Source of the DNA: Kocuria salsicia
Lineage (GTDB): Bacteria; Actinomycetota; Actinomycetes; Actinomycetales; Micrococcaceae
Assembly: GCF_007681555.1 (NCBI RefSeq)
Contig: NZ_VELE01000002.1
Span: 248,001-312,000, forward strand
Direction of reading: 5' to 3'
DNA length: 64,000 nucleotides
The position numbers were made by a program, and so were the translations under genes. Shown here one piece after another: positions 8,026 through 16,905 of this stretch; within the stretch, counting starts at the first letter, position 1, and every line of letters starts with the position of its first letter. The notes under the pieces are model-generated. The model ran no database searches. It was not told the DNA's origin and saw only the letters and a list, made by a program, of their open reading frames with translations.

Positions 8026-10152
8026 TCACCCCAGCAACCGCCCGACCTCCTGCGGACTGTGCACCGGCAGCTCGCAACGCCCGTCACGGCACAGCCACAC
8101 CGTGAACCCTGTGCCGGGGTGCTCCGGGGCCTCCGTAGCCTCTGGCGTCATGGGGACCCCGTACGGTGCCACGGCGGCGTCCAGCACGAGCACGTCCACC
8201 ACGCGGCGGGCCCTCACGGCGTCCCTGAGTTCGCGGACTTGTGCAGGATCCGCTGCTGAGACCACCAGCAGTGCGGGCGGGTCCTCCCGTTCCAGCACCG
8301 CCGAGACCATTCCACCGGCGGCGGTAGGGGCCTTCAGCACCACCCCCGTGGCCTGGGCAGTCAGCCGCTCCACGAGGTCGCGCGTGGCCATGCCCGCCGT
8401 CCGGGGCTGTGAGAGGTCCGTGAGCCACCGGGCGAGGACGGCCGGGGTGGACGGGGCGACGTCGTCGAACGGCTCGGCACGGCCCGTCGCCCCGGCCGTC
8501 ACGAGGGTGGGGTCCAGGCGCGCAGACTCAAGGACGGCGTCGTCGCGCACGAAGCGCTCCACGGTGACTTCCGCAAGCGCGCGGCTGCGCTCGTACCAGA
8601 CCCCGTCCCCGGTCGCGCGGTACAGAGCAAGCTGCCCCGCCCCCAGCCACGCGTAGTCCTCGAGCTGGCCCTCGTGCGGGTCCACCGCATCGCCGCGGGA
8701 GGTCCGCGCGAGCCGCCCTGTCGCCGCGTCCCGGTGGTGCTCCCACAGGAACTCCGCGGCCGCGCCCGCGAGGTCGAGCCACTCGGGGGCGTCCAGGAGC
8801 ACGGCGGCGTCGGCGAGGCCCGCGATCATCATGCCGTTCCACGCCGTGACCACCTTGTCGTCCCGGTGTGGCGCTGTACGCTCGAGCCTGCGCTGCCACA
8901 GCGCGGCACGGAGGGACTCGTCCAGGATCCCCGTGACACGCCCCCCCTCACCCCACGCGGCGGTGACCGGTTCGGGGCGGACGCCCCCACTGCTGGAAAG
9001 GCCCTCGTCGACGCGGCTGAAGGTGTAGTACGCACCCTCGCGCTCCGCGTGCGGTTCGTCCGGGGACGGGTCACTGTCCGCGTCGAGGGACGCCGCGAAC
9101 GCACCCTGGGGGGTCACCATCTCCCGGTGAAGCCAGTGCACGAGCGCGGTGGCGGCGTGACGGTACCGCGCCGCACGGTTCGGGTCCGTCCCCTCACGCT
9201 CCAGGATCACCACGGTGCGGGCGAGCACCCGCAGCAGCTGGGCGTTGTCGTAGAGCATCTTCTCGTAGTGCGGCAGGGACCAGTCCGGCGTCACGGAGTA
9301 GCGGAAGAACCCGCCTCCCACGTGGTCCTGGAGGGCTCCGAGCACGATTGCGTCCAGCGTCCTGCTCAGCAGCTCGCGTGCCGCGCGCCGCTGCTCCGGG
9401 ATGAGCCACGAGGACGCCGTGCCCTCGTGGGCCTGGAAGGGTGACCGCGCAATCGTCGTCAGGGCCTCGAGCACCGGGGACGGCGGGAACTTCGCGCCCC
9501 CGCCGAAGCCCTCGTGGGCCGCGTCTCGGGCGAGTTCGAGGCCGTTGAGCCACTCACCCGCGAGCTCACCGGACGGTTCCCGCGCGCCGTCCCCCGCAGG
9601 CTCGGCCACCGCGGAGGGGCCGGCGTCCGCGAGCATCCTGTCGACGAGCTCCGGGTGCCGTTCCAGGGCCTCCGTCAGCTGCTCCGCGGAGCGTTCGACC
9701 TCGTCCCGTCGCACGGTCCAGGCCTCGGTGACGGCCACCATGACCTGCATGAAGGAGGGTCTGCCGTGCGCCGGCCGCGGTGGGTAGTAGGTGCCGGCGT
9801 GGAACGCGCGGCCCTCCGGCGTCAGGAACACGGTCATGGGCCAGCCGCCCTGACCGGTGAGCAGCTGGGTGGCCGCCATGTACACCGAGTCCACGTCCGG
9901 GCGCTGCTCACGGTCCACCTTCACGGGAACGAAGTGCGCGTTGACGTAGTCGCCCGTCTCCGGGTCCTCGAAGGACTCGTGGGCCATCACGTGGCACCAG
10001 TGGCACGCCGCGTAGCCCACGGAGAGCAGCACCGGCACGTCGCGCGTCTGCGCCTCCGCGAAGGCCTCGGGACTGAACTGCCACCAGTCCACGGGGTTCT
10101 CCGCGTGCTGGAGCAGGTAGGGACTCGTGGCACCGGCCAGACGATTCGGCAT
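8026..10152 (-). CDS. DUF255 thioredoxin-domain protein (YyaL/Rv1084-like)
   Basis: 708-aa cytosolic protein. Residues 1-165 form a thioredoxin-like DUF255 domain with the hallmark CHWCHVM (Cys50 and Cys53) and GGWPMTVFLTPEG. Residues of about 200-600 form an (alpha/alpha) six-hairpin-like glycosidase-related barrel with YEKMLYDNAQLLR and WNGMMIAGLADA. Length and order match the family, whose function is unknown; members resemble N-acylglucosamine epimerases in the second domain. It belongs to the block conserved with mycobacteria next to mca. The small membrane protein gene is 99 bases upstream in the same direction. Confidence 0.93.
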   Translation of the reverse strand: MPNRLAGATSPYLLQHAENPVDWWQFSPEAFAEAQTRDVPVLLSVGYAACHWCHVMAHESFEDPETGDYVNAHFVPVKVDREQRPDVDSVYMAATQLLTGQGGWPMTVFLTPEGRAFHAGTYYPPRPAHGRPSFMQVMVAVTEAWTVRRDEVERSAEQLTEALERHPELVDRMLADAGPSAVAEPAGDGAREPSGELAGEWLNGLELARDAAHEGFGGGAKFPPSPVLEALTTIARSPFQAHEGTASSWLIPEQRRAARELLSRTLDAIVLGALQDHVGGGFFRYSVTPDWSLPHYEKMLYDNAQLLRVLARTVVILEREGTDPNRAARYRHAATALVHWLHREMVTPQGAFAASLDADSDPSPDEPHAEREGAYYTFSRVDEGLSSSGGVRPEPVTAAWGEGGRVTGILDESLRAALWQRRLERTAPHRDDKVVTAWNGMMIAGLADAAVLLDAPEWLDLAGAAAEFLWEHHRDAATGRLARTSRGDAVDPHEGQLEDYAWLGAGQLALYRATGDGVWYERSRALAEVTVERFVRDDAVLESARLDPTLVTAGATGRAEPFDDVAPSTPAVLARWLTDLSQPRTAGMATRDLVERLTAQATGVVLKAPTAAGGMVSAVLEREDPPALLVVSAADPAQVRELRDAVRARRVVDVLVLDAAVAPYGVPMTPEATEAPEHPGTGFTVWLCRDGRCELPVHSPQEVGRLLG

Positions 10153-10251
10153 GGCACCACCGTCTCACAGTGCGGCCGGCGCCGTCAGGACCGGCTGGAG
10201 CCGTCCCGCCCGTCGGGTGCGCGGCCCGTGTGCGGTGACCGGACGGCGTCG

Positions 10252-10584
10252 CTACCGCTCGACCTCGCTCTCAGCACCGGTGCGGCGGGCGGCGTCGTTA
10301 CCCGCTGTGCGGCCCTCGGCCGACGTCGTGCCCTCCGGGAGCGCACCGGTGGCGGCCCGTTCCTCGGCCGCGCGCCGCTCGGCGTACTCCGCCCGGTAGC
10401 GCAGCCGCCGGTTGCGACGGTTGAAGTCGATCACCAGCAGCACCACGGCGACCGCCAGCACGAAGGTCATCAGGAACCCGACCAGCCCCGGGGAGACCTG
10501 GCTCGGGTCGAGACCGGGGCGCAGCGTGTTCTCGGGGCTCGGCGCGGGCGTGGCCGCGTTCAGGACGCTCAGCAGCGTGGGCAC
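10252..10584 (-). CDS. Small single-span membrane protein (Rv1083-like position)
   Basis: 110 aa. One hydrophobic segment (about residues 34-53, LVGFLMTFVLAVAVVLLVID) is followed by a highly charged Arg/Glu-rich cytoplasmic tail rich in Ala. No enzymatic motif is visible. It lies 6 bases downstream of mca and is very probably co-transcribed. Mycobacteria encode a similar small membrane protein at this position. Function unknown. Confidence 0.8.
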   Translation of the reverse strand: MPTLLSVLNAATPAPSPENTLRPGLDPSQVSPGLVGFLMTFVLAVAVVLLVIDFNRRNRRLRYRAEYAERRAAEERAATGALPEGTTSAEGRTAGNDAARRTGAESEVER

Positions 10585-10590
10585 GCGGGA

Positions 10591-11511
10591 TCACTCGCTT
10601 CCGGGGTTCGAGGGCGCGTCCGCGACGCCCGCGAACAGGTCCGTCTCGGGCAGCTGCGCGTCCACACGGGACTCCGCGAGCGTGTAGTCCTCCCACGGCC
10701 ACACCTCCGCCTGCGTCTCCGCGGAGACCGCGAAGAACATGCCGTTCGGGTCCACCTGGGTGCGGTGGCTGCGCAGTGCCTCGTCCCGGGCCTCGAAACG
10801 GTCCGCGCACTCGATCCTGGTGGTCGTCTCGTGGCGCGGCACCGGCGGGCGGTGGCCCTCCGGATCGGACTCCTGAATGGCGGCGATCCGCTCGGCGTAG
10901 GGCGACTGCAGCCCGCGCGCCTCGAGCGCCTCGTGCAGGGCGACGAAGCGCTCCACGTTGAAGGCGCGGTCGTAGTACAGCTTGGACGGGGCCCAGGCCT
11001 CGCCCGTGCCGGGGTACGCGTCCGGATCCCCCGCGCGCAGGTACGCCTCCATGGCCACGTTGTGGGTCTGGATGTGGTCCGGGTGCGGATAGCCGCCGTT
11101 CTCGTCGTAGGTCAGGATCACGTGGGGCCGGAACTCCCGCACCAGCTGCACCACGGGCGCCGCGGCACGCTCCAGCGGCTGCAGTGCGAAGCACCCCCAC
11201 GGCAGCGGGGGAAGCGGGTCCCCCTCGGGCAGACCGGAGTCCATGAAGCCGATCCAGCGGTGCTCCACGCCGAGTGCACGCACGGCAGCGGCCATTTCGT
11301 GGCGGCGCAGGCCAGCGAGGTCCCGTTCGGCCGCGACATCCCCCTCCATCTCGGGGTTAAGAATCGAGCCGCGCTCGCCGCCGGTGCACGTGGCCACCAT
11401 GACGCGGGCGCCCAGGCCCGCGTAGTGGGCCATCGTTGCGGCTCCCTTGCTGGACTCGTCGTCGGGGTGGGCGTGGATCGCCAACAGGCGCAACTGTGAA
11501 TAGTCCGTCAC
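10591..11511 (-). CDS. mca: Mycothiol S-conjugate amidase
   Basis: Zinc amidase of 306 aa that cleaves mycothiol S-conjugates at the GlcN-Ins amide bond, releasing mercapturic acids of toxins and oxidants. The LmbE/PIG-L fold is shown by AIHAHPDDESSKGAAT (His13 and Asp16-18 region, zinc ligands) and by GYPHPDHIQTHN with the third zinc ligand. The Mca-type CTGGERGSILNP segment and long C-terminus separate it from the deacetylase MshB. The GTG start at 11511 has little ribosome-site support. Its presence implies that the organism makes mycothiol, an actinobacterial trait. Confidence 0.92.
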   Translation of the reverse strand: MTDYSQLRLLAIHAHPDDESSKGAATMAHYAGLGARVMVATCTGGERGSILNPEMEGDVAAERDLAGLRRHEMAAAVRALGVEHRWIGFMDSGLPEGDPLPPLPWGCFALQPLERAAAPVVQLVREFRPHVILTYDENGGYPHPDHIQTHNVAMEAYLRAGDPDAYPGTGEAWAPSKLYYDRAFNVERFVALHEALEARGLQSPYAERIAAIQESDPEGHRPPVPRHETTTRIECADRFEARDEALRSHRTQVDPNGMFFAVSAETQAEVWPWEDYTLAESRVDAQLPETDLFAGVADAPSNPGSE

Positions 11512-11714
11512 CGAACGAATGCCTCCAAGACCTCATCGCGGAAAAACCGCCGTAAAAATGCAATCCCCGGTATCCTACGCCGCACCCGAATGCCGTGCGG
11601 CGCGTGCGTCACGCCACTTCACGACCGACGACGCCTCCCGTACCGGCCGCGCGGCGGCGTCGTCCGCCGCTGGGTACCCAGTCTTCGCCCACCGGCCCTC
11701 GGTAGAGTGGGGGC

Positions 11715-12194
11715 ATGAGTTCTGCGATCCCCCAGCCGCCCGGTGGCTCGCCCGCACCCGGAACGGACCGCGTGCTCGCCCAGCGCTACGGCGGCGGGCA
11801 CCGCCGCGTCAACCGGCCACGGCGGCGGGGGCCCTCCACACGCGGCTGGATCGTGATCGCGGCCGCTGCCACCCTTCTGGCCTCCCTGTTCGTCGTGTGG
11901 ATCGTGTGGGGGAACTCCCAGCGGCCGGTGGCCAAGGACGTCAGCTTCCAGATCACGGACGCCGGTCACGTCTACGCGGACTTCGACCTCACAAAAGACC
12001 CGGACCAGACGGTCACGTGCGCGGTGCAGGCCCTCAACGAGCAGTACGCCGTGGTGGGCTGGCGCGAGGTCACGGTCGGGCACGTGGCGGACGAGGAGCT
12101 CAACGGCCGCACGAGCACGCACCGCGTCACGCTGCGCACCACGGGAATCGCCACGACTGCCGGCGTGGACACCTGCTGGGACGACGCCGGCTGA
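11715..12194 (+). CDS. DUF4307 membrane protein
   Basis: 159 aa. A Pro/Arg-rich N-terminal tail containing LAQRYGG, typical of DUF4307, precedes one transmembrane segment (about 47-67, WIVIAAAATLLASLFVVWIV). An extracytoplasmic domain with two cysteines (TVTCAVQAL and VDTCWDD) that could form a disulfide follows. Function unknown. It is divergent from mca (203 bases apart) and precedes greA, as Rv1081c relates to mca and greA in mycobacteria. The start is preceded by GTGGGGGC. Confidence 0.88.
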   Translation: MSSAIPQPPGGSPAPGTDRVLAQRYGGGHRRVNRPRRRGPSTRGWIVIAAAATLLASLFVVWIVWGNSQRPVAKDVSFQITDAGHVYADFDLTKDPDQTVTCAVQALNEQYAVVGWREVTVGHVADEELNGRTSTHRVTLRTTGIATTAGVDTCWDDAG

Positions 12195-12379
12195 CCCGCC
12201 CCCCCCCCTGCGACTGCGGTCGTGGAACGCGACACGTTGGGCTGGGCGCGCGGCCTCCACTAGACTTGCCGCGAGATCACATCCCCGACCCGGACACGCT
12301 GGGCCACGCGGCTCGCACCGGGGCGGGGTTTTTCACACGTGCTCACCAGGGCGGTGAGCACCGGAGAAACGGAGGCACA

Positions 12380-12877
12380 GTGCCTACTCACGAGGGAGCC
12401 TGGCTCACCCAGGAAGCGTACGACCGGCTCAAGAAGGAACTCGACTACATCGCCGGTCCCTACCGGCAGGAGATCGTCGACCGGATCGAACAGGCCCGCT
12501 CCGAGGGTGACCTCAAGGAGAACGGCGGCTACCACGCCGCACGCGAGGAGCAGGGCAAGAACGAGGGACGCATCGTCCAGCTGACCCAGCTCCTCGAGAA
12601 CGCCCAGGTGGGCGAGGCCCCGGCGGACGACGGCGTCATCGAGGCCGGCATGGTGGTCACCGCGGAGATCGCCGGCGACGAGATGACCTTCCTCATGGGC
12701 AGCCGTGAGGTCGCCGAGGACCTCACCGGGGGCGAGGACCTCGAGGTATTCTCCGAGCGTTCCCCCATGGGTGCCGCGATCAACGGCCACAAGGTGGGCG
12801 ACACCGTGAGCTACCAGGCCCCCAACGGCAAGGACATCACAGTCAAGATCCTGAAGGCCAAGCCCTTCAGCCGCTGA
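12380..12877 (+). CDS. greA: Transcription elongation factor GreA
   Basis: 165 aa. GreA binds the RNA polymerase secondary channel and stimulates cleavage of backtracked transcripts. An N-terminal antiparallel coiled coil (about 12-75) carries the conserved acidic tip and signature EGDLKENGGYHAA. A C-terminal FKBP-like domain includes SPMGAAINGHKVGD. The GTG at 12380 is chosen because GGAGGCAC lies 5-9 bases upstream and the protein then begins PTHEGAWLTQEAY, as in relatives. It is followed by a strong terminator. Confidence 0.97.
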   Translation: MPTHEGAWLTQEAYDRLKKELDYIAGPYRQEIVDRIEQARSEGDLKENGGYHAAREEQGKNEGRIVQLTQLLENAQVGEAPADDGVIEAGMVVTAEIAGDEMTFLMGSREVAEDLTGGEDLEVFSERSPMGAAINGHKVGDTVSYQAPNGKDITVKILKAKPFSR

Positions 12878-12885
12878 CCCCCGAA

Positions 12886-12921
12886 CTGAGGGCCACGCCG
12901 CAGCCGCGGTGTGGCCCTCAG
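12886..12921 (+). terminator. greA terminator
   Basis: Perfect 11-bp arms CTGAGGGCCAC (12886-12896) and GTGGCCCTCAG (12911-12921) begin 8 bases after the greA stop and are followed by CCGTTTCC. Confidence 0.85.
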
Positions 12922-12987
12922 CCGTTTCCTACGCCGTCACAGCACAACGTGGCGGCTCCCGTTGCCTCCCCGACAGGAGAACCCCTC

Positions 12988-13203
12988 GTGGTCACCCACT
13001 GGAACCGCACCCCGAACCGCTGGAGCGGGCCCCTACTCGTGCTCACCGCGCTGCTGGCCGTGGCCGCGGTGGTCGTGCACTTCGTGGGCCAGAGTCACCC
13101 CGCACTGAACTCGACCGGCGGTCTGCGCAACATCCTGTGGTTCGCCACGTTCGTCATGGCGTTCGTCACCTACGTGACGGCCCGCGGGGCACGACGCCGC
13201 TGA
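12988..13203 (+). CDS. Small two-span membrane protein
   Basis: 71 aa when started at the GTG at 12988, which has AGGAGA 7 bases upstream; an in-frame GTG at 12949 would add 13 residues but lacks a ribosome site. Two hydrophobic segments (LLVLTALLAVAAVVVHFVG and ILWFATFVMAFVTYV) are linked by a short loop, and the tail is basic (ARGARRR). No family recognised. It lies behind the greA terminator, so it is probably expressed separately. Codon usage is like its neighbours, which supports it as real. Confidence 0.65.
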   Translation: MVTHWNRTPNRWSGPLLVLTALLAVAAVVVHFVGQSHPALNSTGGLRNILWFATFVMAFVTYVTARGARRR

Positions 13204-13294
13204 GCGGGCGCCGCGGCGACGTCGTCGCGTCCTCGTGGTTGTAGCGTCGTCCTCATGGCAGCGTCGTCCTTGCGACGTGGCTTCCGCAGCGGCA

Positions 13295-13317
13295 CAGGCC
13301 CCAAGGCCCCGGGCCTG
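13295..13317 (-). terminator. Possible terminator of ilvA
   Basis: CAGGCCC (13295-13301) pairs with GGGCCTG (13311-13317), 12 bases beyond the ilvA stop. The stem is short, so this is a weaker candidate than the others in the window. Confidence 0.45.
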
Positions 13318-13329
13318 AGAGTCCAGGGA

Positions 13330-14577
13330 TCAGTGCGCGATCACGGGGTGGAAGCCGTGCGCCTCCAGCTCGGCGATCACCTGGTCGCAGTGCTCGTGGC
13401 CCTTGGTCTCCATGTCGATGGTGATGGACACGTCCCCCATGGACAGGGAACCGCCGATGCGGGTGTGGTCCACGCCCGTGACGTTGGCGTCCAGGTCCGC
13501 GATGATCTGCGAGATCTGAGCGAGCTCGCCGGGGCGGTCGGTCAGCATCATCCTGACCGTCATGTAGCGTCCCGCTGCGCTGAGACCACGCTGGATGACC
13601 TTGAGCATCAGCATGGGGTCGATGTTGCCGCCGGAGAGCAGCACCACCGTGTTGCCGAGGTCCGGGTGGCTCTCCTTGAGGTCGCCTTCGAGGATTGCGG
13701 CCACGCCCACCGCGCCGGCGGGCTCCACGACCATCTTGTTGCGCTCAAGCATGAAGATCAGCGCCTGGGCGAGCGAGTCCTCGGAGACCGTCACGACGTC
13801 GTCCGCGAGCTCCCGGATCACGGTGAAGGGCAGCTGCCCCGGGCGGCCCACCGCGATGCCGTCCGCGATCGTGGAGACCCGGGACAGCGTCACGATGGCA
13901 TCACCGGCGAGCGACGGCGGGTAGGCGGCGGCGTTCTCCGCCTGTACGCCGATCACGCGGATGTCCCGGCCCTGTTCACGGGCCTTCGCCTTGATGGCCA
14001 CCGAGACGCCGGCGAGCAGCCCGCCTCCACCCACTCCCGCGATCACGGTGTCCACGGTGGGCAGCTGGTCGAAGATCTCCAGGCCGATCGTGCCCTGCCC
14101 GGCAATGATGTCCACGTGGTCGAAGGGGTGCACGAACACCGCACCGGTCTGGTCCGAGAAGCGCTGAGCCTCCGCGAGCGCCTCGTCCACGGTGGAGCCG
14201 TGCAGCACCACTTCCGCGCCGTGGTCCTGGGTGGCCGCGATCTTGGGCAGCGCCGCACCGAGCGGCATGTAGATCCGCGCCTCGATGCCGAGCTTGGCGG
14301 CAGCGAGGGCCACGCCCTGGGCGTGGTTGCCGGCCGAGGCCGCCACCACTCCCCTGGCCTTCTCCTCGTCCGAGAGCTGCGACATCCGCACGTACGCGCC
14401 GCGCACCTTGAAGGAGCCCGCGCGCTGGAGGTTCTCGCACTTGAGGTAGACCTCCGAACCGAGCGCGCGCGACAGCGCCCGGGAGTGGGCCAGCGGCGTC
14501 CGCTCGGTCACCCCCTCCAGCAGCGTGGCGGCACGGCGGACGTCCTCCACCGTTACGGGCAGATCTGGGTGGGCCAC
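13330..14577 (-). CDS. ilvA: Threonine ammonia-lyase (threonine deaminase)
   Basis: PLP enzyme of 415 aa converting L-threonine to 2-oxobutanoate and ammonia, the entry step of isoleucine synthesis. The PLP lysine is in AGSFKVRGAY, the phosphate-binding loop is GVGGGGLLAG, and AASAGNHAQGVA is the substrate loop. One C-terminal ACT-like domain (TVRMMLTDRPGELAQIS onward) is present rather than the two of E. coli IlvA. This makes it the shorter form common in Gram-positives and leaves isoleucine feedback uncertain. The GTG at 14577 is preferred (GAAGGAAG upstream); the frame stays open further upstream, but that stretch contains the preceding gene's terminator. Confidence 0.92.
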   Translation of the reverse strand: MAHPDLPVTVEDVRRAATLLEGVTERTPLAHSRALSRALGSEVYLKCENLQRAGSFKVRGAYVRMSQLSDEEKARGVVAASAGNHAQGVALAAAKLGIEARIYMPLGAALPKIAATQDHGAEVVLHGSTVDEALAEAQRFSDQTGAVFVHPFDHVDIIAGQGTIGLEIFDQLPTVDTVIAGVGGGGLLAGVSVAIKAKAREQGRDIRVIGVQAENAAAYPPSLAGDAIVTLSRVSTIADGIAVGRPGQLPFTVIRELADDVVTVSEDSLAQALIFMLERNKMVVEPAGAVGVAAILEGDLKESHPDLGNTVVLLSGGNIDPMLMLKVIQRGLSAAGRYMTVRMMLTDRPGELAQISQIIADLDANVTGVDHTRIGGSLSMGDVSITIDMETKGHEHCDQVIAELEAHGFHPVIAH

Positions 14578-14672
14578 AGAGAACTTCCTTCGTCGTAGCC
14601 GGTTGCTTGGTCCGCCGCGGGGTTCCGGGCCCGGTGGATCGCGACCGGGACTGCGGGGCGGGGACAACAGAA

Positions 14673-14700
14673 CGCGGCGCCCGTGGGTGGGGGCGCCGCG
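14673..14700 (-). terminator. Terminator of the AI-2E family gene
   Basis: Perfect 10-bp stem CGCGGCGCCC (14673-14682) and GGGCGCCGCG (14691-14700), loop of 8. It lies 28 bases after the stop of the upstream minus-strand gene and before ilvA, so the two are probably separate units. Confidence 0.75.
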
Positions 14701-14727
14701 CTCCATGCTATTACCTCGCGAGAGGTC

Positions 14728-16107
14728 TCAGCGCCGGGAGTCGTCCGTGCTCAGGACGTCCTCCTCGATGCTCGCGTTGTGCTTCGTCTGCTTGCGGTGC
14801 TTCTCGTCACGCCTGTGCTCCTCGGCCTCGCGCTCCTTGTGGCGCTTGCCGCGGAAGCGCTGGAGCAGCGCCATGACCTGGTCGCGGTCCAGGTCCTTCT
14901 TCTTGGCCGTCTTCTTGATCTCGCGGGGGTACATCAGCGGCTCCCACGCGATCTCGTCGTCGTGCTCCCAGGCACGGCTGGCCAGGTAGCGAACGATCGT
15001 GTTGAGCACGGCCATCAGCGGCACGGAGAACAGGGCACCGGCAATGCCGAAGAGCACGCTGCCGGAGGCCACCGCCAGGAACACGGCCACCGGGTGCAGG
15101 GAGACGGCCTTTCCCATGATCAGGGGCTGCAGCACGTTGGACTCGAGCTGCTGCACGAGCAGCACCACGCCCAGCATAGCCAGGGCGATCCACGGGCTCA
15201 CGGCCACGAGGGCGACCAGCACGGCCACCGCACCGGTGGCCACGGCGCCCACGATCGGAATGAAGGACGCCAGGAACACCAGCACGCCGATGGGCAGGGC
15301 GAGCGGGACGCCCAGGAAGAATGCGCCCACGCCGATGCCCACGGCGTCCACGAACGCCACGAAGACCTGGATCCGCACGTACTGGGCCAGGGAGATCCAG
15401 CCACGGCGACCGGATCCGTTGACTGCGGAACGAGCGCGGCGGGGGAAGAGCTTGACCACGAACAGCCAGATGTTCTCGCCGTCCATGAGGAAGAAGAGCA
15501 GCACGAACAGCATGATGATCGTGCCGGTGACGATGTTGCCCGCAGTGGAGCCGAAGGTCATGGCCCCGGAGAGGACCTTGTCCGAATTCTGCTGCAGCGT
15601 GTTGCCGAGGTCCGCGATCCACTGGTTGATGTTGTCCGTGGAGAGGTTCAGCGGGCTGTCCTCCAGCATGCCGATCAGCTGCTGGAAGCCCGCCACGGCG
15701 TTGTCCGAGAGCTGGGCGAAGCCCACGATCATCTGCTGCCCCGCCAGGGTGAGGAGCCCCAGGACCAGCACGATCAGGCCGAGCTCCACGGTGATGGAGG
15801 CGAGCGCGGCGGGGAATCCCCTGGAGCGCAGCCAGCGCACGGCGGGGAACAGCAACCCGGCGAGCAGGGCGGCGAGCAGTACCGGGATCAGAACGGTGGT
15901 GACGAGCGAGAGCAGCCACCCGACCACCCCCACCCCGGCGATGATGAGCAGGATGCGCCAGGACCACGCCGCGGCGATCCGCACGGGAGCCGTGACCGTG
16001 TCCTGGGCGTCGAGGGCGGGAGCGTCGCTCGACCGCGGGGCGTCCGGCACGCGGTCCGGGGACGTGCTCGCGGGAGACGTGGAGATGCTGGAAGACATGG
16101 GCACCAT
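14728..16107 (-). CDS. AI-2E family transporter (TqsA/PerM-type membrane protein)
   Basis: 459 aa from ATG 16107, or 456 aa from ATG 16098; neither has a clear ribosome site. A Ser/Pro/Asp-rich tail of about 50 residues precedes eight hydrophobic segments. The family's central part is recognisable: MIVGFAQLSDNAVAGF, a long extracytoplasmic-type region, FFLMDGENIWLF, then VDAVGIGVGAFFLGVPLAL and SFIPIVGAVATGAVAV. The C-terminus is strongly charged (Lys/Arg/Glu over about 60 residues). Members export autoinducer-2 or act as Na+/H+ antiporters; the substrate here is unknown. It diverges from the nitroreductase-like gene, with a perfect palindrome between them. Confidence 0.85.
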   Translation of the reverse strand: MVPMSSSISTSPASTSPDRVPDAPRSSDAPALDAQDTVTAPVRIAAAWSWRILLIIAGVGVVGWLLSLVTTVLIPVLLAALLAGLLFPAVRWLRSRGFPAALASITVELGLIVLVLGLLTLAGQQMIVGFAQLSDNAVAGFQQLIGMLEDSPLNLSTDNINQWIADLGNTLQQNSDKVLSGAMTFGSTAGNIVTGTIIMLFVLLFFLMDGENIWLFVVKLFPRRARSAVNGSGRRGWISLAQYVRIQVFVAFVDAVGIGVGAFFLGVPLALPIGVLVFLASFIPIVGAVATGAVAVLVALVAVSPWIALAMLGVVLLVQQLESNVLQPLIMGKAVSLHPVAVFLAVASGSVLFGIAGALFSVPLMAVLNTIVRYLASRAWEHDDEIAWEPLMYPREIKKTAKKKDLDRDQVMALLQRFRGKRHKEREAEEHRRDEKHRKQTKHNASIEEDVLSTDDSRR

Positions 16108-16115
16108 GATCGCAT

Positions 16116-16129
16116 CATTGCGCGCAATG
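16116..16129. promoter_or_regulatory. 14-bp perfect palindrome between divergent starts
   Basis: CATTGCGCGCAATG lies 9 bases upstream of the AI-2E gene start and 34 bases before the nitroreductase-like gene. A self-complementary site placed symmetrically in a 55-base divergent gap suits a dimeric regulator. This is inference. Confidence 0.4.
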
Positions 16130-16162
16130 TTGTTACCGGGCCGCCGCCCGCGGGATGACAAA

Positions 16163-16774
16163 ATGGCTGCCATGTCCACCACACTGCTGCGCATCCTGGC
16201 CCAACGCCGTCCCGCGAGCCTGCTGAGCCAGGAGGCACCCCGCCAGGAGGAGCTCGAGGCCGTCCTGCGTGCCGCCGCCGGTGCGAAGTACGACGAGCGG
16301 CCCACCGGCTGGCGTGCCGTGGTGACCACCCGCCCCTCAGCCCCCCTGCTGGCCGCCGCCATGGCCGGGCTGGCCTCGGTGCCCAACCTCACGGGCCCGG
16401 TCCCCCGCCTGAAGGGCAAGAAGATCCGGGTTCTCGCCGCCTACCGCGGTTCCCTTTCGTGGGCCTCCCGCGGCGGCGCCGCCATCGCGATCGTCTTCCG
16501 CCACCACCCGGAGCTCGAGGAGTCCAAGAAGGTCCAGCGTGGGGAGGTCTCCGCGGCACGCGGTGTCCTGGAGGCCGCGTTCTACGCGCAGGGCTGGGCC
16601 ACCATCTGGTCCCAGCGCGAGCCCTACGACCGGGAGATTCTCCGCTCGTTCTACGACCTCGACGAGCACGAGGAGGTCCTCGGCTGGCTCTTCGTGGGCC
16701 GCGCCGCTCCTGACAGTGTGCCCTCCCGTGCGATCAACCTGCCACCTCGCGACCTCGGGATCAGCTACATCTGA
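16163..16774 (+). CDS. Nitroreductase-like flavoprotein
   Basis: 203 aa (200 if the second ATG at 16172 is used). The outline fits the FMN-dependent nitroreductase fold: an N-terminal RILAQRRPASL with paired arginines where FMN phosphate binds, VLRAAAGAKYDERPTGWRAV, a central helical stretch with SAARGVLEAAFYAQGWATIW, and a C-terminal EVLGWLFVGRAAP. The usual Ser/Asn FMN contacts are not all obvious, so assignment is moderate. Such enzymes reduce nitroaromatics, quinones or flavins with NAD(P)H. Its end converges on the Bax inhibitor-1 family gene. Confidence 0.7.
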   Translation: MAAMSTTLLRILAQRRPASLLSQEAPRQEELEAVLRAAAGAKYDERPTGWRAVVTTRPSAPLLAAAMAGLASVPNLTGPVPRLKGKKIRVLAAYRGSLSWASRGGAAIAIVFRHHPELEESKKVQRGEVSAARGVLEAAFYAQGWATIWSQREPYDREILRSFYDLDEHEEVLGWLFVGRAAPDSVPSRAINLPPRDLGISYI

Positions 16775-16905
16775 GCGGGCACCGGGCGCGACGACGCTGC
16801 GCGGCCCCGGTGACGCGGCGTGCCGCACGTCCGCTGCGCAGCGCCGTTGTCGGCCCCGGTACCTAGCGGCGCCGCGCCTCGTCCACCGCCCTGGGACAGA
16901 CAGAG

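Noticed and set aside
9514-11499. 661-codon open frame on the plus strand
   Set aside because: Covers the DUF255, small membrane and mca genes in antisense; no recognisable motif.
12949-12987. Upstream GTG start for the small membrane protein
   Set aside because: No ribosome site precedes it, whereas GTG 12988 has AGGAGA at good spacing.
14578-14727. Leader-peptide attenuation of ilvA
   Set aside because: No short frame rich in Ile, Val, Leu or Thr codons; the hairpin present is explained as the preceding gene's terminator.
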